Source: JAVBSX01 sp031549565 | GTDB taxonomy: Bacteria > Planctomycetota > Planctomycetia > Pirellulales > Thermoguttaceae | Direction: 5' to 3' | Length of the DNA stretch: 64,000 nt | Assembly (NCBI GenBank): GCA_031549565.1 | Contig: JAVBPO010000085.1 | Span: forward strand, 1 to 64,000 | The notes under the pieces: model-generated | The model's input: only the letters and a program-made list of their open reading frames with translations | Databases searched by the model: none | What the model was told of the DNA's origin: nothing | Position numbers and translations under genes: made by a program | Shown here: positions 53,541-62,065 of the stretch, piece after piece | How positions within the stretch are numbered: position 1 is the first letter of the stretch | How the letters are laid out: each line of letters opens with the position of its first letter

Positions 53541-54317
53541 ATGGATATCGGAACAGTACTCGGCCAGGTCCTCGCGGTGATTTTGCTCGTGGGATCGATT
53601 CTTTACGCGGGAGCTCCGCTCTCGGCGTTTTGGGACGTGCCGTCGGTAATCATGGTGTTTTTCGGCGCCGCCTGCGCCGTGATGACCTGTTTTCCGCTCA
53701 AACACATCATGAAGTTCATGGGTGTCATCAAGAAGACGGTGTTCAATAAGGAAGTCGATTTGGCCGTGACGATCGAGCAGATCGTCTCTCTCGCCGAAAC
53801 GGCACGCCGGGAAGGCTTGCTCGCGTTGGAAAACCGGATGGAAGAGATCAACGACGGTTTTCTCAAACTCGGAATCCGCATGGCGATCGACGGCATGGGC
53901 GCCGACATCGTCGAGAGTATCATGCGAACGGAGCTGGACGCCGTTGCGGGGCGTCATGAAGGCGGCAAAGCCCTGCTGGACTCCTACGCGAAATACTGTC
54001 CCGCGTTCGGGATGATCGGAACGCTCGTCGGGCTGGTGATCATGCTCGGAGACATGGACCCGGACACGATCGGAATCGGTATGGCAGTCGCCCTGTTGAC
54101 GACGCTGTACGGTGCGGTCGCGGCAAACATGGTCTGTTTGCCGCTGGCCGACAAGCTCGCGTACTTCAGCGCTTCGGAACTGCTCCGTATGGAAGTGACC
54201 GTCCGTGGCATCATCTCGATCCAGGCCGGCGAAAACCCCCGCGTGATCAAACAAAAACTCCTCACCTTCGTCCCGCCCAACGCCAGACCGGCCGAAGAAG
54301 AAACCGCCGCCGCGTAG
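53541..54317 (+). CDS. motA: Flagellar motor stator protein MotA
   Basis: Proton- or sodium-conducting stator subunit, 258 residues, with four membrane helices (LAVILLVGSILYAGAPL, VIMVFFGAACAVMTC, and MIGTLVGLVIML with AVALLTTLYGAVAANMV). The conserved prolines and the cytoplasmic loop RREGLLALENRMEEINDGFL are typical. It precedes motB with a repeat block of 96 bases between. Confidence 0.95.
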   Translation: MDIGTVLGQVLAVILLVGSILYAGAPLSAFWDVPSVIMVFFGAACAVMTCFPLKHIMKFMGVIKKTVFNKEVDLAVTIEQIVSLAETARREGLLALENRMEEINDGFLKLGIRMAIDGMGADIVESIMRTELDAVAGRHEGGKALLDSYAKYCPAFGMIGTLVGLVIMLGDMDPDTIGIGMAVALLTTLYGAVAANMVCLPLADKLAYFSASELLRMEVTVRGIISIQAGENPRVIKQKLLTFVPPNARPAEEETAAA

Positions 54318-54321
54318 CGAC

Positions 54322-54407
54322 GAATTATGAATTACGAATTATGAATTATGCCAAAGCCTTCATCATAGTTTCCGATTCATAATTCATAATTCACAATTCA
54401 TAATTAA
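54322..54407. repeat. Heptamer repeat block between motA and motB
   Basis: The left arm is a GAATTAT/GAATTAC run (54323-54350). The right arm is a CATAATT/CACAATT run (54374-54407), its complement. The spacer of about 23 bases makes a clear hairpin. Confidence 0.85.
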
Positions 54408-54413
54408 ACAGTC

Positions 54414-55130
54414 GTGCCTGAAAAGAAATGCCCACCGCCCGGAGCGCCCGAATGGGTTTTGACCTACGGCGACATGATGTCGTTGCTCCTGACTTTTTTC
54501 ATCATGCTCTACGCGATGAGTACGTTGGAAGAGGTCAAGGTCGCGACGGTGGCCGAATCGTTCTCGCAACAGTTCGGTTCGGCGGCGCAATCGATTCCCG
54601 TACCGGGCGACCAACCGCCGGCCAATTCCAATCGGCGTGAACTGAAGAGTACCGGCCGCGCCAAACGAAAAGACACCTTCATGGGGGGCAATCCCGTTTT
54701 GGCGCCCAAGGGGGATTACGCTTCCGTGCGAAGCGTTCGGCCGAAACGGGAAAAAATCGTCGGCGGCATCGTCTATTTCGGTCTCGGCTTGTACGAACTC
54801 GATGACGTCGCGAAACAGGATATCCGGACGATCGCCGATCAACTGCGCGGAACGCCGTACAAAATTCTCGTCAAAGGGCACACGTCGATCGAGCCCGGGA
54901 TTTTCGCCAACAATCTTTACGTACTCGCGTTTAATCGTGCGATGGAGGTGCGGAACGAACTGATCCGGCTCGGCGTCGACGGAAAACTCATCCGTGTCGA
55001 GGCGGTCGGCCCAAACGAACCGGTCCCCGCTTCGCTGAGCACTCCCGGCATGAGTGCTCAGGCCGCCAACGCGTTCGTCGAAGTCCAAAAACTTCTTGAA
55101 ACCTCCGATCGGGCAGGCGACGACGATTAG
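54414..55130 (+). CDS. motB: Flagellar motor stator protein MotB
   Basis: Stator anchor of 238 residues with GTG start. The single membrane helix has the ion-binding aspartate D20 in TYGDMMSLLLTFFIMLYAMS. A basic linker (RAKRKDTF) follows, and the C-terminal OmpA-like peptidoglycan-binding domain carries ILVKGHTSIEPG and FNRAMEVRNELIRLGV. Completes the flgE-flbD-motA-motB unit. No fliL or fliM follows in the window. Confidence 0.95.
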   Translation: MPEKKCPPPGAPEWVLTYGDMMSLLLTFFIMLYAMSTLEEVKVATVAESFSQQFGSAAQSIPVPGDQPPANSNRRELKSTGRAKRKDTFMGGNPVLAPKGDYASVRSVRPKREKIVGGIVYFGLGLYELDDVAKQDIRTIADQLRGTPYKILVKGHTSIEPGIFANNLYVLAFNRAMEVRNELIRLGVDGKLIRVEAVGPNEPVPASLSTPGMSAQAANAFVEVQKLLETSDRAGDDD

Positions 55131-55440
55131 ATTGTAACGTGGGAAATGAGACGCCCACACTCCACAAAACAGTGCCGCTATCACGACAAAACGTGACGCC
55201 ATATTTTATAAGCGCGACACTAAAGAATGCTGCGCGGCGGCCATACCCATGCGACACTCTGCTCGTAAAACTCCAAGATGAGGCGATTCTTTCTATTTTC
55301 GCAATGGCATTATTTTTTACATTTTTTTCTTGCTAAATCAGGAAGAGAAAACTATATTTATCTTACGTCTATTGGAGGTGGACGAATTCTTTTCTTCAAA
55401 CTTTTGACACCCCCACAATTCCCCCCCACTCACGCCTCCC
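55131..55440. other. Intergenic region between motB and the chemoreceptor
   Basis: 310 AT-rich bases without a supported gene. It presumably holds the chemoreceptor promoter, but no convincing element was identified. Confidence 0.4.
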
Positions 55441-57516
55441 ATGTTGAAAAACTTCAGTATCGGAACCAAACTTCTTTGGGGCTTCGGGCTCCTTTCCGTC
55501 CTGATCGCCGTCGTCGGCCTTGCGGGATACCTCTGCCTCGGATACGTAGCGACGGAGGTGCGACTCATGAACGATCTTGCCGACATCAGTAAAAAAGCCA
55601 ACGAACTTGTCGACTCGGTCAATGCGGCTCGAAACGCCTCCGCCAAGTTCGTCATTGACAAAAATTCGGAGCATACCAATGCCTTGCACGAATCCATTCA
55701 GAGTATCACCGTCAATGTCCCCAAGCTCGAAACTCAGGTCAAGGCCAACGGTCGTTGCGACGACGACGTTTGCAACGAATTGGGAAACATGCTCTCCTCC
55801 TCTGCCGGTTACAAAAAAGAGCATGATAATTACGTCGAGTATTTCACCAAAAAACTCGCAGCCGACGAACAGCGAAGAAACGCCGCCTCCGATGTCGAAG
55901 AGAATCTGAAATCACTCCTTGCCGCAATCAAAAATCGCAATGAAGGAATGAAGGAGAAAAATGAAAAGGGAGAAGATATAATCCTTTTCGAGCGAATCAA
56001 CACGGTCGAGGAAGTAGTACGTTTATTCGCGCAAACGGAACAGACCCGGAGATTCATGCGGGATTATGAGTTGAATCTGGGTGATCCCAAGGTGCGGGAC
56101 GGGTTCCTCGGACAGGCGAAAACGGCGCTACGTGCCATGCAGAAGGAACTTACCGAAACGATCAAGCCGAAGCTCGTGACTCAAACGGCCAAAGATAACG
56201 TCGATCAAGCATTCAAGAGTCTGGACACATGGGGCGTCACCATCGACGCCAACGTCGCTGCGAACATGGCGATGCTCGATTCCATAACCACCAAGGACAA
56301 AGTCGCCGCCAACTTCGCGAAGTCCGCGGGCAAGGTGATCGAAATGATCACCGGGGACACCAAGGCGTGCGAAAATAAAATCAACGCTATCACCCGCACA
56401 GCGTCCTACGGGATTGTCGCGGCGATCGTTCTCGGTGTCGCCATCGGACTGATCCTTGGATTCGTTTTCCGCACCGATATTACGACCGGAATTAAAACGG
56501 TGACCGACTTGATGGAAATCCTGGCGAAAGAGGGAGACATTTCCGTTCAGGTTCCCTATTCCGTGCTTGAGCGTAAAGATGAAACCGGTCTTTTGGGAAA
56601 TGCGATGAAACTCGTGCTCGCGGATTATGTCGGCGTCGGCAACCTTGCCAACCGGTTGGCCGAAGGGGACTGGACGGCGAGCGTGACGCCGAAGTCGGAA
56701 AAAGACACCATGAACAGGTCGCTCCGGGAAATGATACACTCGGTCAACGACGCCTTGCTCCAAGTCAACGAAGCGATCATTCAGGTTTCCACCGGGGCGT
56801 CACAAGTTGCGCAGGCAAGCGAATCGCTCTCCCAGGGAGCGACCGAATCCGCTGCGAGTATCGAAGAGATATCCGCCTCGATGAACGAAATGGGATCGCA
56901 AACGAACGCCAACGCCCAGAACGCCGCCGACGCGAATCGACTTTCCGGTCAAGCCAACGACGCAGCGCAAAGCGGGCAGGAAATGATGATGAAAATGATT
57001 TCTTCGATGGAACAAATCACGAAAAACGCCGACGATGTACAGAAAGTCGTGAAAGTGATCGACGATATTTCGTTCCAAACGAATCTGCTCGCGCTCAATG
57101 CCGCCGTCGAAGCGGCACGGGCCGGGGTGCACGGAAAAGGTTTTGCCGTCGTCGCCGAGGAGGTGCGCAATCTCGCCGCACGAAGCGCTAAAGCGGCCGC
57201 GGAAACGACGCAGATGATCGAAAACAACAACCGCCAGATCCGGGCCGGTGCTGAAATCGCTTCACAAACGGCGAACAATCTCACTTCGATCGTCGAGCAA
57301 TCGACGAAAGTCGCGGGACTGATCGGCGAAATCGCGACCGCCAGCCGTGAGCAAGCCCTAGGGGTGTCACAGGTGTCGCAAGGCTTGTCGCAAATCGAAG
57401 CGGTCACGCAACAGAACACCGCCAGTGCCGAAGAAACCGCGAGTGTCTCTCATGAAATGAGCAGTCAGGCGTCACAACTGCAAAACCTGATCTCTCATTT
57501 CAAGCTGCAACGCTGA
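55441..57516 (+). CDS. Methyl-accepting chemotaxis protein
   Basis: A 691-residue membrane chemoreceptor. The first membrane helix (LLSVLIAVVGLAGYLCLGYV) is at residues 17-36 and the second (IVAAIVLGVAIGLILGFVF) near 320-340. Between them is a mainly helical periplasmic sensor domain of about 280 residues, as in four-helix-bundle receptors. A HAMP-like segment (IKTVTDLMEILAKEGDISV) and the methylation/signalling helices follow; the tip shows LLALNAAVEAARAGVHGKG then VVAEEVRNLAARSAKAA. The ligand is unknown. Its position beside mot genes ties it to motility. Confidence 0.93.
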   Translation: MLKNFSIGTKLLWGFGLLSVLIAVVGLAGYLCLGYVATEVRLMNDLADISKKANELVDSVNAARNASAKFVIDKNSEHTNALHESIQSITVNVPKLETQVKANGRCDDDVCNELGNMLSSSAGYKKEHDNYVEYFTKKLAADEQRRNAASDVEENLKSLLAAIKNRNEGMKEKNEKGEDIILFERINTVEEVVRLFAQTEQTRRFMRDYELNLGDPKVRDGFLGQAKTALRAMQKELTETIKPKLVTQTAKDNVDQAFKSLDTWGVTIDANVAANMAMLDSITTKDKVAANFAKSAGKVIEMITGDTKACENKINAITRTASYGIVAAIVLGVAIGLILGFVFRTDITTGIKTVTDLMEILAKEGDISVQVPYSVLERKDETGLLGNAMKLVLADYVGVGNLANRLAEGDWTASVTPKSEKDTMNRSLREMIHSVNDALLQVNEAIIQVSTGASQVAQASESLSQGATESAASIEEISASMNEMGSQTNANAQNAADANRLSGQANDAAQSGQEMMMKMISSMEQITKNADDVQKVVKVIDDISFQTNLLALNAAVEAARAGVHGKGFAVVAEEVRNLAARSAKAAAETTQMIENNNRQIRAGAEIASQTANNLTSIVEQSTKVAGLIGEIATASREQALGVSQVSQGLSQIEAVTQQNTASAEETASVSHEMSSQASQLQNLISHFKLQR

Positions 57517-57640
57517 TCGAACGTGGGCATTAACGGACTGCGCGAGTCTCCTCCACGCGGAAACGTCTTACCATACTATTCCATCCCGGAAATCATGGTA
57601 TGATGAAGGAGGGTAAGACACTCGCACTACTTCACCTTCC

Positions 57641-59062
<1,422 letters not shown>

Positions 59063-59068
59063 GATCGT

Positions 59069-60271
59069 TTACCCGTACCCGCCCATGCCGAAGAAGAGGT
59101 TCTTCTTCAAAATCTTATAGAGCCAAAAATCCTCGGGGATCGCGTCTTCCATGCGGTGCGACGATTTCGGTGCGCTCGCATCCAACTCGCGACAAAAATC
59201 ACGCCCACTGGTGTCATACGATTTTTGGGACCGGAAAAATCCGGCCAATTCGTGCGGATTTTCCAAAATGACGCAACCTTGACCGCTTTTGTTCGGAAAA
59301 CGAGCGTTGACGAACCGCTGGAAATTCCGCAAGTATTCGCTTTCGTTGACCGTCTTGAAAAGATCGCCGTCGTTGTCGGTGATAAACTCCTTCGCGATCG
59401 AAAGCGGCGGGCACGGTTCGATGCTCCCTTTCGGGCCGATGTGAAACCCGAGCCCTTTCGCGGCGGGACAAACGGCCTGCCCTTCGGCGGTCCAGTACGT
59501 GTCGATCAGGATGATCGGCATTTTCTTGCGAAGTTCAAGCAGTTTCGTACGCAATTCCCGCATCTTGTCCGTACCGACGCAAAGCTCCGGCGCCGGGTCC
59601 GCACCGACCGGGCGGTAGACGTAATACCACAGATACATCGCGCCGAGATCGATGAACTTTTGAACGTATTGTTCGGTCAATGACTCCCGCATATTCGCCC
59701 CGGTCACGACCGTTGCGACGCCATAGAGAATCTTCGCCTTTTGCAGCTTTTTCGCCCCTTCGATCGCGGCGGCGTAGGAGCCGGTACCACGACGGGCATC
59801 GTTCGTTTCTTCCAGTCCGTCGATGCTCAAAAGCGGCGAGACGTTCCCTAGCCGTTTGATTTTCTCGACGTTTTCCTCGGTGAGGAATCCGCCGTTGGTA
59901 ATGATCTGAAAATAACATTCCGGATGCTTTTCGATCAACTCCCACAGACGCGGGTACAAAAACGGTTCGCCGCCGAGCAGCGTGTGGAAGTAAACACCCT
60001 GCTTCGCAGCTTCCCGGATCGCGTGATCGACGGCGTCAAAGGGAAGCGAATCCGGTTTCCCTTGCGCCGCGATCCAGCAGCCGCGACACCGCAAATTGCA
60101 GGCGTTGGTGAGCGCAAAGAAGAGAAACGGCGGAAACAATTCGTTTCGTTTCAACCGTTTCCGATAGGCTCGCAACGCAAAGAGCCCCTTCCAAACCCAA
60201 AGCCGTCCCGCCTTGAAATTCAAACGCGGCGACACTTCGGTCAAACAACGATAAGCGAAACGAAATAGCAT
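59069..60271 (-). CDS. Radical SAM protein of unknown function
   Basis: A 400-residue radical SAM enzyme. The cluster-binding cysteines are C58, C62, C65 in NACNLRCRGCW, with GGEPFLYPRLWELI as the SAM-associated motif. Further cysteines (VCPAAKGLGFHIG, IEPCPPLSIAKEF) may form a SPASM-like auxiliary site. The start at 60271 (MLFRFAYRCL) avoids 13 unlikely residues. It is not HydG or HydE, and does not match HpnH well. The N-terminal 50 residues are basic and amphipathic. It may act on a peptide or a lipid. Confidence 0.78.
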   Translation of the reverse strand: MLFRFAYRCLTEVSPRLNFKAGRLWVWKGLFALRAYRKRLKRNELFPPFLFFALTNACNLRCRGCWIAAQGKPDSLPFDAVDHAIREAAKQGVYFHTLLGGEPFLYPRLWELIEKHPECYFQIITNGGFLTEENVEKIKRLGNVSPLLSIDGLEETNDARRGTGSYAAAIEGAKKLQKAKILYGVATVVTGANMRESLTEQYVQKFIDLGAMYLWYYVYRPVGADPAPELCVGTDKMRELRTKLLELRKKMPIILIDTYWTAEGQAVCPAAKGLGFHIGPKGSIEPCPPLSIAKEFITDNDGDLFKTVNESEYLRNFQRFVNARFPNKSGQGCVILENPHELAGFFRSQKSYDTSGRDFCRELDASAPKSSHRMEDAIPEDFWLYKILKKNLFFGMGGYG

Positions 60272-60288
60272 GGAAAAGCTGCCGTCGA

Positions 60289-60531
60289 TCAAGTTTCGAT
60301 TGCGACACAATAATCGTACGATCGATTAGAGGCCTGAGATTCTCGTTTTTCTTTTTGGCGTTCCCATTGTTCGCGAACGGCTTTTCCGTGTTTGGCACTG
60401 TCCTCAAGAAGAGCTTCAACATCGTAGTTGAACTCCGCCGCACGCCCCGCCCGCAACCAATGAAGCTCCTGCATGACCGGGTCTTCCCAGTCATTCGGGT
60501 CGTAAATATAGGTTGATGTCATAATGTTCAC
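60289..60531 (-). CDS. Antitoxin-like partner of the PIN protein
   Basis: An 80-residue protein overlapping the 3' end of the PIN gene by 41 bases. The middle (MQELHWLRAGRAAEFNYDVEALLEDS) matches the short helical proteins that regularly follow this PIN type, so a cognate antitoxin or regulator is likely. The DNA-binding part is not obvious. The toxin-first order differs from the usual antitoxin-first layout but is known for this family. Confidence 0.6.
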   Translation of the reverse strand: MNIMTSTYIYDPNDWEDPVMQELHWLRAGRAAEFNYDVEALLEDSAKHGKAVREQWERQKEKRESQASNRSYDYCVAIET

Positions 60532-60979
60532 CCAATAAATTTTGTGGCGTCGTCAAGATGGGCGGTTTGTAGCCGTTCTCGCGAATCAATTGTTCGATCA
60601 ATGGTTTTCGAAATTCGTTGGCGATATGACGACAGTTCCATGTCAAGATATAATCGATCTCATGAACTGTTGCGCAAGCGACATGCCCGGCATCACCGAT
60701 TGCTTTGCGAGGAATGGCATGATAACGAATGATTTCGTCGGCCAAACGACGAACATCCTGATTCATTTCCAGAACAGGCAGATCCCCTACGATTCGCAAT
60801 CGCCTAGCCGATGCTTCGGTGTCACCGCGCGATATCTCGTCGTACACCAGATCCGACACGAAAAGCCGAAAATCCTCACGACATTTTTCCCACCAAAGGA
60901 TGGAAAACTGTTGCATTCCCGCCGTGGTAACAAAAGCCGTCGGTCTGCTCGTCAACATGCTGATGAACGACGGCTCCAA
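60491..60979 (-). CDS. PIN-domain protein with a damaged or unusual start
   Basis: A 162-residue PIN-domain ribonuclease candidate. VSDLVYDEISRGD and AIGDAGHVACATVHEIDYILT carry the acidic active-site residues and TWNCRHIANEF the final motif. The only start in frame is a TTG at 60979, inside what looks like coding sequence: the upstream codons (KPSVYLEPSFIS) match the family's N-terminus. An ATG at 61014 would be in frame if the run of four T's at 60993-60996 (plus strand) held one more base. So it may be a frameshifted gene, or start at TTG. Confidence 0.65.
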   Translation of the reverse strand: MEPSFISMLTSRPTAFVTTAGMQQFSILWWEKCREDFRLFVSDLVYDEISRGDTEASARRLRIVGDLPVLEMNQDVRRLADEIIRYHAIPRKAIGDAGHVACATVHEIDYILTWNCRHIANEFRKPLIEQLIRENGYKPPILTTPQNLLGEHYDINLYLRPE

Positions 60980-61087
60980 ATAGACGGAAGGCTTTTCAAC
61001 AGTCTCTTCCTCATATTCTAGTTCGGGAGAGGTTTTATGTCAATATTAGGACAACTGTCGGAAAAAATCCGTCATATACAGCATCGT

Positions 61088-61897
61088 TCATCCCAACTCT
61101 TCGGCCCGATGCGCCGCGGCGAGGACGGCACCGATGAGTGCGGACCGTAGGCCGGCATTTTCGAGAGCGACCAAACCCGCAATCGTGGTGCCGCCCGGGG
61201 AGGTGACCCGGTCCTTGAGCACGGCCGGATGGTCGCCGGTTTGCAGCACCATTTCCGCGGCTCCCTTGAGCGTCTGCGCGGCGAGTTTCGTTGCGGTGTC
61301 GCGCGGCAAACCGAGTTTGACGCCGGCATCGCTCAACGCTTCGACCATCACATATCCGAACGCCGGGCCGGAACCGGATAGGCCGGTGATCGCGTTGATC
61401 AAACGTTCCGGAACACGAAAGGCGACGCCGACGGTTTCCAAAAGTGTTTGAACGATTTGGACATCCGACTCGGACACATTTTCCGAGGGACAGAAGCCGC
61501 TCGCCCCGCAACCGACCAGACACGGCGTGTTCGGCATCACGCGGACGATCGGCACGGTTTCCCCGAGTTTTTCGGCAAGAGAGGTCAAGGTGACACCAGC
61601 GGCAATCGAAACGAACAGTTTTGACGTTTCCTTTGGGAGAACGGCTCGGACGGAGGCGAGCAAGTCGCCGAGTTGTTGCGGTTTGACGGCGAGAAAAACG
61701 ATGTCCGATTTTTGCACAAGTTCGTCCGGAGAACCGCAAGGCGTACCGCCGACGGTTTGCGCAAATTTCGTCAGAGCCTCGCCGGAAACATCATAAGCGT
61801 AAATGCGTTGGGCTTGGGCGACGCCGGAGCGAACGAACCCGCCCCCCAGCGCCGACGCCATTTGACCGGCGCCGAGGAAACCGATCGTTCGTGTCAT
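61088..61897 (-). CDS. proC: Pyrroline-5-carboxylate reductase
   Basis: Last step of proline synthesis, NAD(P)H-dependent, 269 residues. The Rossmann motif is IGFLGAGQMASALGGGF; VRVMPNTPCLVGCGASGFC and AITGLSGSGPAFGYVMVEAL are the conserved catalytic-domain blocks; TSPGGTTIAGL near the end is the family signature. The start at 61897 (MTRTIGFLGAG) fits; an upstream ATG at 61915 adds six residues. Confidence 0.95.
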   Translation of the reverse strand: MTRTIGFLGAGQMASALGGGFVRSGVAQAQRIYAYDVSGEALTKFAQTVGGTPCGSPDELVQKSDIVFLAVKPQQLGDLLASVRAVLPKETSKLFVSIAAGVTLTSLAEKLGETVPIVRVMPNTPCLVGCGASGFCPSENVSESDVQIVQTLLETVGVAFRVPERLINAITGLSGSGPAFGYVMVEALSDAGVKLGLPRDTATKLAAQTLKGAAEMVLQTGDHPAVLKDRVTSPGGTTIAGLVALENAGLRSALIGAVLAAAHRAEELG

Positions 61898-62008
61898 TGA
61901 TTTTGTCGTCATCATTCTTTTCAGGGGAAAACATGCGGAGCGTGAAGCACACTATAAAGTGTTTTCTTTGAAAAGCAAGAATCCCCGGCCTCGAAATGTG
62001 GGGCATTT

Positions 62009-62050
62009 GGCCCGGGGATTGCGGTGGGGTACCACCTTCATCCCCGGGCC
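62009..62050. terminator. Strong hairpin between proC and the coiled-coil gene
   Basis: GGCCCGGGGAT (62009-62019) pairs perfectly with ATCCCCGGGCC (62040-62050), with an inner GGTGG/CCACC stem. A T-rich stretch (TTTTTTTC) follows on the plus strand. A third related arm (AATCCCCGGCC) is at 61980. It lies just past the stop of the leftward coiled-coil gene and is a probable terminator. Confidence 0.5.
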
Positions 62051-62065
62051 TCTTGATTTTTTTCT

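Noticed and set aside
59069..60271. Assignment as HpnH (adenosylhopane synthase)
   Set aside because: Hopanoid genes make this tempting, but the radical SAM motif context (NACNLRCRGCW) and C-terminal cysteines do not match HpnH, and the gene is far from both cyclases.
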